7,061 bases of DNA from Anaerolineales bacterium (GCA_015491595.1 WFVP01000148.1:1-7061), one strand, 5' to 3'. Counted from the first letter of the stretch, positions 1-7,061 are shown. Program-made: numbers and translations. Notes: generated by a model not told the origin, from the sequence alone.

Positions 1-742
1 CACCAGGGACCCGGGCCAGGGCATCCCAATCCGGCGGTTGGGCGAAGCGCACCCAGACCTCCCGCACGGCACGGCGACGCAATTCCTCTGGGCGAACCAC
101 ATCCACTACAACACCCCGGCGGATGATGGCCACCCGGTCGGCCACGGCCTCCACTTCGGGTAAGATGTGGGAGGAAAAGAACACCGTCACCCCCTGGGCT
201 CTGAGTTCCCGCAGAAAGCGCAGCACTTCGCGTTGCATCAGGGGGTCCAGCCCCAGGGTAGGTTCGTCCAGGATGAGAAGGTCCGGTCGATGCATCACGG
301 CCTGAATCAGGCCTACCTTTTGCTTATTCCCTTTGGAAAGGTTCTTGATGGGCTGGTTCAGGTCGGTGAGTTGGAAACGATGGGCCAGGGCTTCCACTTG
401 CTCCCAGGGGACGGGGTTTCCTCGTAACTCCAGAAGAAAACGCAGGAACCGACGCACCGTCATGTGCTCGTACAGGCTGAGTTCGCCCGGCAGATACCCG
501 GTACGCCGACGTACCTCCACCGAGTGTCGTTGGGGGTCCAGACCCAACACCCGCAGCGTACCCCCATCGGGCCGGATGAGGTCCAGCATACAGCGGATGG
601 TGGTGGTTTTACCTGCCCCGTTGGGTCCCAGAAAACCGAAAATTTCTCCGGCTTGGACCTCCAGGTCAACCCCTCGCAAGGCCTGCACCGGACCATAGGC
701 TTTGGTCAGGCCTTCGACCAGGATAACGGGTTCAGGGGACAT
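1..742 (-). CDS. ABC-2 type exporter ATP-binding protein (3' end cut by window edge)
   Basis: ATPase subunit of an ABC exporter, expected to power a membrane permease that is probably encoded just outside the left edge. The first 247 codons are visible and open to the edge. Walker A GPNGAGKT lies at residues 39-46 (Lys45), the signature LSKGNKQK at 135-142, Walker B LLILDEP at 155-161 with catalytic Glu160, the D-loop GLD at 164-166, and the switch His192 in SSHIL. The signature is the LSKG variant and the Q-loop region reads GYLPGEL, with no Gln; both are familiar in the CcmA/BcrA-like drug, polysaccharide or ABC-2 export group. The start is set by GAGG about 7 nt upstream of the ATG. The gene diverges from the lyase at 861. 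The exported substrate cannot be read from this part; the family call is firm. Confidence 0.93.
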   Translation of the reverse strand, partial: MSPEPVILVEGLTKAYGPVQALRGVDLEVQAGEIFGFLGPNGAGKTTTIRCMLDLIRPDGGTLRVLGLDPQRHSVEVRRRTGYLPGELSLYEHMTVRRFLRFLLELRGNPVPWEQVEALAHRFQLTDLNQPIKNLSKGNKQKVGLIQAVMHRPDLLILDEPTLGLDPLMQREVLRFLRELRAQGVTVFFSSHILPEVEAVADRVAIIRRGVVVDVVRPEELRRRAVREVWVRFAQPPDWDALARVPG

Positions 743-772
743 AGGCTACCTCAGGGGGAAGATTTCGAAGAA

Positions 773-781
773 ATTATACCA
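773..781 (-). promoter_or_regulatory. Extended -10 promoter for the ABC ATPase gene
   Basis: The minus strand reads TGGTATAAT, a perfect TATAAT with the TGn extension, about 30 nt upstream of the ATG at 742. No good -35 is visible at the usual distance, which fits an extended -10 promoter. The short leader carries the ribosome site. Seen in sequence; promoter activity is inferred. Confidence 0.65.
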
Positions 782-809
782 GGGTTCATGCGACCATGGG
801 TTTTTGGTT

Positions 810-815
810 TATACT
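810..815 (+). promoter_or_regulatory. Possible -10 element for the lyase gene
   Basis: TATACT lies 45 nt upstream of the lyase ATG, in the small AT-richer patch between the divergent genes. The best -35 candidate is TTCATG at 785-790 with a 19-nt spacer, which is weak. It is back to back with the opposite-strand promoter at 773-781, so the two polymerase sites would overlap or compete. Confidence 0.4.
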
Positions 816-860
816 TTCCTCAGGTCGCAGAACTCTCTTGCGCCTGGCGAGGTGTTTATC

Positions 861-2426
861 ATGTCGGATTCCACATCCCCGACTTCCCATGCATCTGCCC
901 CGGGCCAGGAGATGCCGGCCTTTCCCTCCCTTCCCCACTGGCTGGCCCGATGGTTGGAGCCGTGGGTGCGTCGTCTGCCTGCGGTGCGCCGTATGCTGCA
1001 AGCCCAATTTCGTCGTGTGGCCGAGATGCTGCGCCGGGAGTTGCATCCTTACGACCAGGACCCTGCGGTGCCCAAGTTCCTTCATCTACCTGCAGAGGGC
1101 CTGCCACAGGAGGAAGTGCTGCGTGTTCTGGAAGGGCTGGCGCGATGGGAAGCGCCCCGTTGGCAGGAAGGGTATGCCTCGGGAGCGGTGTACCACGGTG
1201 ATCCCGAATGGATGGACTTCCTGCACCGCGTGTATGCGCTCCATTCCCAGAGTAACCCGCTACACCCGGACCTCTGGCCCAGTGCGGCCAAGTTCGAGGC
1301 GGAAATCGTAGCCATGGTCGCCCGGATGGCCGGCGCGGAAGCGGCCATGCGGGAGGACCCCGCGGCCCGTATCTGCGGCAACGTGACCTCGGGCGGCACC
1401 GAAAGCATCCTCATGGCCGTGAAGACGTATCGGGACTGGGCTCGAGCGACGAAGGGCATCCTCCATCCGGAGATGTTGCTCCCCGAGAGCGCGCATCCGG
1501 CCTTTGACAAAGCAGCCCAGTACTTTGGCGTGCGGGCTGTGCGGGTACCTGTGGGACCGGACTACCGGGCCGATGTGGACGCGATGCGCCGGGCCATCAC
1601 GCCCAATACCATCCTGTTGGTCGGTTCCGCGCCCGGCTTTCCCCATGGGGTCATTGACCCCATCCCCGAACTCGCGTCCCTGGCCCGGGAGCGGGGAATC
1701 GGCTTCCACACCGACGCGTGTCTGGGTGGGTTCATCCTCCCCTGGGCCGAACGGTTGGGTTATCCCGTGCCTCCATGGGACTTCCGCGTCCCCGGGGTGA
1801 CGTCCATCTCCATTGACACCCACAAATACGGCTACGCGGCCAAGGGGACGTCGGTGATTCTCTATCGTACGCCGGAACTGCGACGTTACCAGTACTTCAC
1901 GGCCACGGACTGGCCCGGCGGGCTGTACGCCTCCTCGACCATGGCCGGGAGCCGTCCCGGCGCGTTGCTGGCCATTGCCTGGGCCGTGATGGTGCACATG
2001 GGAGAGCAGGGCTACCTGGAAGCCGCTCGACGCATCCTCGAAACGGCCCGGGAAATCCGTGAGGGCATCGAGGCCATCCCGGAATTGCGGGTGCTGGGTG
2101 ACCCTCTTTGGGTTATCGCCTTCACCTCGGACCAGGTGGACATCTATCGGGTGATGGACGCCATGACCCGCCGGGGATGGAGCCTGAACGGCCTGCAACG
2201 GCCGCCCGCGGTCCACATCGCGGTCACCCTGCGGCACACCCTGCCCGGCGTGGCCAGGCGCTTCTTGCACGACCTGAGGGAAGCCGTGGAAGAGGTGAAG
2301 GCCCAACCGGCCACGGAAGAACGCATGGCGCCCATTTACGGCCTGGCCAATTCCCTGCCCTTCCGGAGCATTGTGGACGACATGCTCCACCTCTACCTGG
2401 ATGTGTTGGTTCCGCCGATGGAATGA
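861..2426 (+). CDS. PLP-dependent lyase, sphingosine-1-phosphate lyase family
   Basis: Fold-type I pyridoxal-phosphate enzyme of 521 residues, closest in motif pattern to sphinganine/sphingosine-1-phosphate lyases, which split phosphorylated sphingoid bases into a fatty aldehyde and phosphoethanolamine. [10 protein letters not shown] at residues 173-182 forms the phosphate-binding region. Asp285 in HTDACLGG is placed to contact the PLP ring nitrogen. His321-Lys322 in [13 protein letters not shown] is the PLP Schiff-base site. The length matches soluble bacterial members; the N-terminus (about 20-60) is amphipathic rather than a clear membrane anchor. The ATG at 861 is chosen because GCGAGGTG sits just upstream; the frame is open further upstream but the extension has no ribosome site and overlaps the promoter region. 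No sphingolipid gene is adjacent, so the true substrate is uncertain. A related group II amino-acid decarboxylase activity is the main alternative. Confidence 0.88.
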   Translation: MSDSTSPTSHASAPGQEMPAFPSLPHWLARWLEPWVRRLPAVRRMLQAQFRRVAEMLRRELHPYDQDPAVPKFLHLPAEGLPQEEVLRVLEGLARWEAPRWQEGYASGAVYHGDPEWMDFLHRVYALHSQSNPLHPDLWPSAAKFEAEIVAMVARMAGAEAAMREDPAARICGNVTSGGTESILMAVKTYRDWARATKGILHPEMLLPESAHPAFDKAAQYFGVRAVRVPVGPDYRADVDAMRRAITPNTILLVGSAPGFPHGVIDPIPELASLARERGIGFHTDACLGGFILPWAERLGYPVPPWDFRVPGVTSISIDTHKYGYAAKGTSVILYRTPELRRYQYFTATDWPGGLYASSTMAGSRPGALLAIAWAVMVHMGEQGYLEAARRILETAREIREGIEAIPELRVLGDPLWVIAFTSDQVDIYRVMDAMTRRGWSLNGLQRPPAVHIAVTLRHTLPGVARRFLHDLREAVEEVKAQPATEERMAPIYGLANSLPFRSIVDDMLHLYLDVLVPPME

Positions 2427-2444
2427 CCTGGCATAAACCCATGA

Positions 2445-2474
2445 TGGACCACGGGCAACCGCCTTTGGTATGAT
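2445..2474 (+). promoter_or_regulatory. Promoter upstream of the lipoprotein-aroE pair
   Basis: TGGTATGAT at 2466-2474 is an extended -10, with a four-of-six -35 match TGGACC at 2445-2450 and an 18-nt spacer. It would give a leader of roughly 100 nt before the ATG at 2586. That leader contains a small hairpin, GTCTC-ctgt-GAGAC, at 2541-2554. No terminator is visible after the lyase stop at 2426, so readthrough from the lyase gene is also possible. Confidence 0.5.
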
Positions 2475-2585
2475 GCCAACAAGTTCCTTCTCGCACGCAC
2501 GGCGGCTCCAGGGGGACGCGGAGGGCATCCCCGGGCCTCGGTCTCCTGTGAGACGTCGCGCTTTTCCCGACAGGGGAGGATGACC

Positions 2586-3467
2586 ATGAAAGGGCGAAAG
2601 GTATGGCTCTATATCGTCCTGGCGGGATGGGCGCTGGTGGGATGCCCTCTGGGATTGTTGGCTCAGCAGCCGACTCCCACACCGGCGCTGCCCCCGGTGC
2701 GGGTCGTTCCGGTGACCGCCACACCCCCGATGGCCCCTCCGGCAACCCAGACGCCAACCGCGACCCTTGTGCCCCCACCGACACTTCCGCCCACCGCACC
2801 GCCCACGCTGGCGCCGGTGCGTTTGCAGTTCGCACCCGGTACCTGGCGCCTGAGCCATTCCGGACAATTAGGGCCCTGGATGAGCCAGGACCTGGTGTTG
2901 CGTATCCTGGGAGGACAGACCTTACGGGTATGGTTGAGCACCCAGCCCGAAGCGGGGGCTATCTTGACTATCGCAGGGGCCGACGGCGATGTATTGCTCT
3001 CCGACCACGCGGGAGCCATGGCATGGGAGGGCGTGGTCCCCCGCACCCAGGACTACATCGTGCGAGTGGTGGGCGGCTCCAATCCGGTGACCTACCGGGT
3101 CGACATCGAAGTCCCGCCTCTGGGTTCGTCCTCCGGGAGCGAGACCGCGACCCGCATCACCTTCCCCCCAGGAGGGATTGACGCCACCGTCGCGGGGATG
3201 GTGATGCCTCAGTCCAGCAAGCTCTTCGTGCTGCGGGCCATGAAGGACCAAACCATGTTCGTGGAACTGCGCCACGCCGCCGGAGACCCGCTGGAAGCCT
3301 TGCTGGTCATCTGGGGCGCGGATGGCAACGTGCTCCTCTCCGATCACGCGGGAGCCACCTCCTGGGAAGGTGTGCTTCCCAAGACCCAGGACTACTTCAT
3401 CAAGGTATACGCCTACGGTTCCGCGCCCATCCCCTTCATCCTGTACGTGCGCATCCCGCCGCCGTAG
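2586..3467 (+). CDS. Probable lipoprotein with Pro/Thr linker and two PPC-like repeats
   Basis: Predicted exported protein of 293 residues with no recognised enzymatic motif. Residues 1-20 form a signal peptide (MKGRK, then a hydrophobic stretch) ending in a lipobox-like LVGC with Cys20; cleavage by signal peptidase I after about residue 26 is the alternative. Residues 29-78 are a Pro/Thr-rich linker, probably an extended wall-spanning stalk. Residues 79-293 hold two homologous beta-rich domains, each about 100 residues, resembling the pre-peptidase C-terminal (PPC) fold. The best-matching segments are 129-162 and 242-275. The ATG at 2586 is preferred over the one at 2580 because GGGGAGG (2573-2579) touches the latter but lies 6 nt from 2586. 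aroE starts 4 nt after the stop, so the two are probably cotranscribed. A binding or structural surface role is inferred only from architecture. Confidence 0.82.
   Translation: MKGRKVWLYIVLAGWALVGCPLGLLAQQPTPTPALPPVRVVPVTATPPMAPPATQTPTATLVPPPTLPPTAPPTLAPVRLQFAPGTWRLSHSGQLGPWMSQDLVLRILGGQTLRVWLSTQPEAGAILTIAGADGDVLLSDHAGAMAWEGVVPRTQDYIVRVVGGSNPVTYRVDIEVPPLGSSSGSETATRITFPPGGIDATVAGMVMPQSSKLFVLRAMKDQTMFVELRHAAGDPLEALLVIWGADGNVLLSDHAGATSWEGVLPKTQDYFIKVYAYGSAPIPFILYVRIPPP
2970..3410 (+). repeat. Intragenic tandem domain repeat, period 339 nt (113 codons)
   Basis: Codons 129-162 (2970-3071) and 242-275 (3309-3410) align without gaps. Both contain GADG[DN]VLLSDHAGA, WEGV, TQDY, and alternating hydrophobic residues at the end. 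The DNA copies have diverged at many third positions, so the duplication is not very recent while the protein core is conserved. Confidence 0.85.
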
Positions 3468-3471
3468 AGCG

Positions 3472-4344
3472 ATGTACCGCCTGGGCCTTATCGGTTATCC
3501 CCTGGGGCATAGCCTCTCGCCTGTATTGCACCAGGCCGCGCTGGAGGAGGCCGGCCTGGAGGGCGAGTATCGGCTGTATGAAATCCCGCCTCAGGAGGTC
3601 GAAGACCGCCTGTCCCGTTTGCTCGACGACCTGCGTCACGGTCGGGTCCACGGGTTGAACGTTACCATTCCCTACAAACAACGGGTCATGGCCTGGGTGG
3701 ACGTGCTCACCCATGCCGCCCGGGCCTGCGGCGCGGTGAACACCCTGTACGTGGAAGGGGAACGGGTTGTGGGGGACAACACCGACGCCCTGGGCTTCTG
3801 GGAAGACCTTCGCCGGTGCTTCCCCGCGGTCCAGGGTTCCCGCTGGCGGGGAGTTGTGTTGGGCGCCGGGGGCGCGGCCCGAGCCGTGGTCTATGCGTTG
3901 CTCCAGCAGGGTTGGCCCGTGCACGTGTTGGCCCGTCGGGTGGAACAGGCCCACGAGCTGGCGGCCCACTTTCGGGCCCAGGGCCTGGGAACGGTCCAGA
4001 TCCATCCGTGGGAGGCTCGCGCGCATTCCAAGGTGCCCTGGTTGCAGGCGGAACTTCCGGTGCTGTTGGTCAACGCCACGCCCGTGGGCATGCATCCCCA
4101 TTCCCAGGCTTCGCCCTGGCCGGAGGAGGGACCCTGGCCGCCCCGAGGCGCGGTATACGACCTGGTGTACAACCCCCGGGAAACCCGCTTCCTTCAGGCC
4201 GCGCGCCGGGCCGGACTCCCGGCCGCAGGCGGGTTGGGGATGCTGATATGGCAAGCGGCCTTGGCCTTCGAGCGCTGGACGCAGGTCCCGGCCCAGAGCG
4301 TGCTGCTGGCCATGGGAAAGGCCGTGGGATGGGTGCCTCGTTAA
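3472..4344 (+). CDS. aroE: Shikimate dehydrogenase
   Basis: NADP-dependent shikimate dehydrogenase: reduces 3-dehydroshikimate to shikimate, the fourth step of the chorismate (aromatic amino acid) pathway, in the cytoplasm. The 290-residue length is normal. The substrate-binding SLSP motif is at 14-17, and NVTIPYK at 63-69 ends in catalytic Lys69. Asn90 in AVNTL and Asp105 in GDNTD complete the shikimate site. The Rossmann loop GAGGAAR is at 131-137, followed by NATPVGM, DLVYNP and the C-terminal GGLGMLIWQAALAFE with its conserved Gln. The ATG at 3472 gives the canonical N-terminus (MYRLGLIGYPLGHS) but has no evident Shine-Dalgarno. It lies 4 nt after the lipoprotein stop, so translation is probably coupled. 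No other aromatic-pathway gene is in the window. Confidence 0.96.
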   Translation: MYRLGLIGYPLGHSLSPVLHQAALEEAGLEGEYRLYEIPPQEVEDRLSRLLDDLRHGRVHGLNVTIPYKQRVMAWVDVLTHAARACGAVNTLYVEGERVVGDNTDALGFWEDLRRCFPAVQGSRWRGVVLGAGGAARAVVYALLQQGWPVHVLARRVEQAHELAAHFRAQGLGTVQIHPWEARAHSKVPWLQAELPVLLVNATPVGMHPHSQASPWPEEGPWPPRGAVYDLVYNPRETRFLQAARRAGLPAAGGLGMLIWQAALAFERWTQVPAQSVLLAMGKAVGWVPR

Positions 4345-4364
4345 AGCGGCCTTCTCGTAAACGA

Positions 4365-4403
4365 AAAGGGGCGGCGCGTTTCTCAGCTCTCAGCCGCCCC
4401 TTT
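4365..4403. terminator. Shared hairpin terminator between convergent aroE and gap
   Basis: Arms 4365-4375 (AAAGGGGCGGC) and 4393-4403 pair perfectly over 11 bp around a 17-nt loop. On the minus strand the stem is followed by TTTTCGTTT, a fair intrinsic terminator 27 nt past the gap stop. On the plus strand only the TTT of the stem itself is present, so termination of aroE should be weaker. A partly overlapping hairpin at 4350-4369 (CCTT.TCGT/ACGA.AAGG) could compete with it. Confidence 0.75.
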
Positions 4404-4430
4404 GGTCTGATGCCGGTTGGGTTTGGATTT

Positions 4431-5609
<1,179 letters not shown>

Positions 5610-5867
5610 TTACGCGGGGGTTTCCAGGTCCTTGAGCATCTGCAGGTACTCTTCCCGGGTGATTTCCCCGCGGGCGTAGCGCAGTTGCAACAGCCGCTTG
5701 GGGTCTTCGGGGGCAGGGCTCCCGGCCGGCCTCGGGGTGGGATAGACATGAGGTCCGTGATGGCCTCCATACCCGTGGCCGGTGAAGAGTCCGCCGAAGC
5801 CTCGTCCCAGGCCCAGAATCAACAGGCCGATGAGCAGCAGGAAGAAGAGAAATCCGAATCCCATCAT
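5610..5867 (-). CDS. Small membrane-anchored SHOCT-domain protein (third of cluster)
   Basis: An 85-residue protein of unknown function. Residues 4-20 form one hydrophobic segment, probably a membrane anchor. Residues 21-53 are a Gly/His/Pro linker with His31, His36, His37 and His40. Residues 54-82 are a SHOCT domain (LQLRYARGEITREEY core), a short C-terminal helical module thought to mediate oligomerisation or partner binding. The start at 5867 has GAGGAGGT 6 nt upstream; Met2 is a possible alternative start. The 29-residue SHOCT segment is identical to that of the protein encoded at 6226-6507. It is the last gene before the strong terminator. The His-rich linker could bind metal, but that is inference. 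Confidence 0.85.
   Translation of the reverse strand: MMGFGFLFFLLLIGLLILGLGRGFGGLFTGHGYGGHHGPHVYPTPRPAGSPAPEDPKRLLQLRYARGEITREEYLQMLKDLETPA
5622..5709 (-). repeat. SHOCT-coding direct repeat, copy A
   Basis: An 88-nt block encoding the end of the linker and the SHOCT domain. By hand alignment it differs from copy C (6241-6328) at six positions, all synonymous across the domain, and from copy B (5981-6068) at about fourteen positions. Confidence 0.88.
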
Positions 5868-5917
5868 GGTATGACCTCCTCAGGGAAAGATAAGGGTAAA
5901 GCGGTCGTGGAGTTGGT

Positions 5918-5945
5918 CCCCGGGACGGCCTACGCCGTCCCGGGG
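5918..5945 (-). terminator. Perfect 12-bp GC hairpin after the middle SHOCT gene
   Basis: CCCCGGGACGGC (5918-5929) pairs exactly with 5934-5945 around the loop CTAC. It lies 8 nt past the stop of the leftward gene at 5954. On the minus strand there is no immediate T tract, so full termination is doubtful; partial termination or protection of the upstream mRNA 3' end is more likely. On the plus strand a TTCTCCTTTT stretch follows. Confidence 0.5.
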
Positions 5946-5953
5946 TTCTCCTT

Positions 5954-6142
5954 TTACGCCTGTTCCTGGGGCTTGACGCCTTCCAGGTCGGCCATCATCT
6001 GCAGGTACTCTTCCCGGGTAATCTCGCCCCGGGCGTAGCGCAGCTGCAGGACCCGCTTGGGGTCTTCCATGGACATGGCGTTGTGGTGCTCCTGCACCGG
6101 GGTTCCGTGGGTCGCGTGTTGCATCGTATGGTGTCCACACAT
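5954..6142 (-). CDS. Soluble His-rich SHOCT-domain protein (second of cluster)
   Basis: A 62-residue protein of unknown function with no membrane segment. Residues 1-25 (MCGHHTMQHATHG and on) contain six His, one Cys and four Met, a composition typical of metal-binding peptides. Residues 26-54 are the SHOCT domain, differing from its two neighbours only by Val31, Met50 and Ala51. The ATG at 6142 is chosen over the in-frame ATG at 6211 because TAGGAGGAAC sits just upstream, and because the longer form would translate the G/C-rich hairpin region. It lies 83 nt after the upstream SHOCT gene and 86 nt before the next. Metal binding is inferred from composition only; the shared SHOCT domain suggests association with its membrane-anchored neighbours. 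Confidence 0.8.
   Translation of the reverse strand: MCGHHTMQHATHGTPVQEHHNAMSMEDPKRVLQLRYARGEITREEYLQMMADLEGVKPQEQA
5981..6068 (-). repeat. SHOCT-coding direct repeat, copy B
   Basis: The most diverged of the three 88-nt copies. A central stretch that reads gcaggtactcttcccgggt on the plus strand is unchanged in all three copies. It encodes the EDPKR-to-DLE SHOCT segment with three amino-acid changes. Confidence 0.85.
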
Positions 6143-6186
6143 GGTTGTTCCTCCTATAGGCAAACGTTCGGTCGTGGTTTGGGGAA

Positions 6187-6215
6187 GGGGGCGGGGCCAT
6201 CCGGCGCCCACCCCC
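6187..6215 (-). other. Imperfect GC hairpin between the first two SHOCT genes
   Basis: GGGGG (6187-6191) and GGGC (6194-6197) pair with GCCC (6206-6209) and CCCCC (6211-6215), leaving a small internal mismatch. It lies 11 nt downstream of the first SHOCT stop on the minus strand and has no clear T tract. It is probably a processing or partial-termination element, like the one at 5918-5945. Confidence 0.4.
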
Positions 6216-6225
6216 GGTACGTCCC

Positions 6226-6507
6226 TTACTGGGTCGAGCCTTCCAGGTCCTTGAGCATCTGCAGGTACTCTTCCCGGGTGATTTCCCCGCGGGCATACCG
6301 AAGTTGCAGTAGCCGCTTAGGGTCTTCGGATTTGGTCGGCGTCTGGCTCGTTGTAGCGGGCACCGAAGTGCTCCTCAGAATCCACCGAATGCCCCAAATC
6401 ACCGCCAGGATGATGAGCACCCAGAGAATGAGGTTGAACACCAGGCCAATCCAGCCGAAGCTGCCCAGGCCCCACCAGCCGCCCCAACCGCAGCATCCTC
6501 CCATCAT
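6226..6507 (-). CDS. Small membrane-anchored SHOCT-domain protein (first of cluster)
   Basis: A 93-residue protein of unknown function. The N-terminus MMGGCCGWGGWWG is Gly/Trp-rich with adjacent Cys5-Cys6. Residues 20-44 form one hydrophobic helix (GLVFNLILWVLIILAVIWGI), followed by Arg41 and Arg45, consistent with an inner-membrane anchor and a cytoplasmic C-terminus. A Ser/Thr/Pro linker (46-60) leads to the SHOCT domain at 61-89. The ATG at 6507 follows an excellent AAAGGAGGTG. It is the first gene of the leftward cluster and is divergent from the response regulator at 6756. The paired Cys could bind metal, be acylated or form disulfides; none is shown. Confidence 0.86.
   Translation of the reverse strand: MMGGCCGWGGWWGLGSFGWIGLVFNLILWVLIILAVIWGIRWILRSTSVPATTSQTPTKSEDPKRLLQLRYARGEITREEYLQMLKDLEGSTQ
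6241..6328 (-). repeat. SHOCT-coding direct repeat, copy C
   Basis: The 88-nt counterpart of copy A at 5622-5709. The first 50 or so bases are identical; the six differences cluster in the plus-strand right half and change no amino acid in the 29-residue domain. Confidence 0.88.
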
Positions 6508-6553
6508 GGCACACCTCCTTTACGTGTCTTCGTGTTTTGGTTCGAGTTCGAGG

Positions 6554-6599
6554 GGGAAGGCTCGTTGCGTTGTGTGGTCCGGGGTTTTCCGGCCTTCCC
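6554..6599 (-). promoter_or_regulatory. Possible structured 5' leader of the SHOCT cluster
   Basis: GGGAAGGC (6554-6561) and GCCTTCCC (6592-6599) are exact complements and could close a stem over a 30-nt loop that itself contains CCGG repeats. It would lie in the untranslated leader of the gene starting at 6507, if transcription begins near 6610. A weak promoter for that start is TTGACG (6641-6646) with TAGTAT (6615-6620), whose 20-nt spacer is long. Function is not demonstrated. Confidence 0.35.
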
Positions 6600-6641
6600 T
6601 CTCGTTCGCTTCCCATACTACAGGGACCCCTCAAAGGACCC

Positions 6642-6670
6642 GTCAAGAGAAGGTCAAGATTCGGTAAAGA
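6642..6670 (+). promoter_or_regulatory. Three 11-bp-spaced direct repeats, likely OmpR/PhoB-type operator
   Basis: GTCAAGA, GTCAAGA and GTAAAGA begin at 6642, 6653 and 6664, exactly 11 bp apart, with 4-nt gaps. Regulators of the OmpR/PhoB winged-helix family bind head-to-tail to direct repeats of about one helical turn. The array sits just upstream of the expected -35 of the promoter at 6697, and its first repeats read TTGAC on the opposite strand. Autoregulation of the adjacent response regulator, with or without the SHOCT cluster, is the natural inference. Confidence 0.65.
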
Positions 6671-6696
6671 TGCAGGGGTTTCCTCCCCGCTTCCTG

Positions 6697-6702
6697 TACA
6701 AT
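6697..6702 (+). promoter_or_regulatory. -10 element for the response regulator gene
   Basis: TACAAT lies 54 nt upstream of the ATG at 6756. The matching -35 region (about 6674-6680, AGGGGTT) is non-consensus, as expected for a promoter that needs an activator bound at the repeats immediately upstream. Confidence 0.5.
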
Positions 6703-6755
6703 CAACGACAGAGACGCCGGACGTTGTTCGTGGACCAGGCAGGGAGGTGTTTCCC

Positions 6756-7061
6756 ATGGCTCGAGCCAAAATCCTGGTGGTGGACGATGAACCCGCCATC
6801 CTCCAGGTGGTCACGGCTTACCTGGAAAAGGAAGGGTTTGAGGTCTACACCGCGACCAGTGGCCCGGAAGCCCTGCAAGCCGTGCATACGTATCGGCCGG
6901 ACATCGTGGTGCTGGACATCATGCTGCCGGGAATGGATGGCCTGGAAGTGCTCACCCGACTGCGTCGGGATTCCGACGTCTACGTCATCATGCTGACGGC
7001 CAAGACCGAGGAAATGGACCGGGTTCTGGGTCTTTCCTTGGGGGCGGATGACTACGTGACC
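6756..7061 (+). CDS. Response regulator, receiver domain (3' end cut by window edge)
   Basis: N-terminal receiver domain of a two-component response regulator, 102 codons visible and open to the right edge. Asp10-Asp11 form the acidic Mg-binding pocket, Asp54 in VVLDIMLPGMDG is the phosphoacceptor, Thr81 is the switch residue and Lys83 (LTAK) the conserved lysine; LGADDYVT near the cut is typical of the OmpR/PhoB family. The DNA-binding output domain would lie outside the window, so the subfamily is inferred from receiver sequence and the operator upstream. The ATG at 6756 follows GGGAGGTG at 6742-6749 with 6 nt spacing. A sensor kinase gene would be expected downstream. The stimulus cannot be read here. 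Confidence 0.94.
   Translation, partial: MARAKILVVDDEPAILQVVTAYLEKEGFEVYTATSGPEALQAVHTYRPDIVVLDIMLPGMDGLEVLTRLRRDSDVYVIMLTAKTEEMDRVLGLSLGADDYVT

Noticed and set aside
702..860. Upstream in-frame extension of the lyase to an ATG at 702
   Set aside because: It overlaps the start of the divergent ABC gene and the promoter patch and has no ribosome site; the ATG at 861 has one.
2481..2585. Riboswitch in the leader of the lipoprotein gene
   Set aside because: Only a short 5-bp hairpin at 2541-2554 is visible; no known riboswitch core could be recognised.
1260..2867. 535-codon open frame on the minus strand
   Set aside because: It lies opposite the lyase, which has intact catalytic motifs. The minus-strand translation is Gly/Arg/His-rich with no motif or ribosome site, a product of GC-rich codon bias.
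6143..6211. Longer form of the middle SHOCT protein starting at 6211
   Set aside because: It has no ribosome site and would translate the GC hairpin, whereas the ATG at 6142 follows TAGGAGG.
5622..6328. CRISPR-like or mobile-element repeat array
   Set aside because: The three 88-nt repeats lie inside coding frames, differ at silent sites, are unevenly spaced (359 and 260 nt) and have no spacers, inverted ends or transposase; they are paralogous domains.

Overview
The window reads as an ordinary chromosomal segment of a GC-rich bacterium. Gene style points to Chloroflexota, possibly a thermophilic Anaerolineae-like lineage: strong AGGAGG ribosome sites, compact spacing, a Pro/Thr-rich secreted protein with repeated beta-sandwich domains, and small SHOCT proteins. 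That assignment is inference; no rRNA or other marker is present.

Left part (1-4344). A leftward ABC-2-type exporter ATPase runs off the left edge. It diverges from a rightward PLP-dependent lyase of the sphingosine-1-phosphate lyase family. After a promoter-bearing gap come a probable lipoprotein with two tandem PPC-like repeats and, 4 nt later, shikimate dehydrogenase (aroE). A symmetrical hairpin at 4365-4403 separates aroE from the convergent gap gene.

Right part (4431-7061). The leftward gap gene (glyceraldehyde-3-phosphate dehydrogenase) has its own extended -10 promoter. It is insulated from upstream by a strong intrinsic terminator built on a perfect 32-bp palindrome. Upstream lie three small leftward genes of 85, 62 and 93 codons. 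All end in an almost identical SHOCT domain but have unrelated N-termini: two membrane-anchored, one soluble and His-rich. Each is followed by a GC-rich hairpin. A 248-nt divergent region separates this cluster from a rightward OmpR/PhoB-type response regulator cut by the right edge. That region carries three direct repeats spaced exactly 11 bp apart, as expected for an OmpR-family operator.

How the parts relate. aroE and gap are housekeeping metabolism. The least explained part is the response-regulator / triple-SHOCT locus. A reasonable hypothesis is a two-component-controlled set of small envelope proteins sharing one C-terminal interaction module, possibly linked to metal or envelope stress. 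The sequence does not prove that function.
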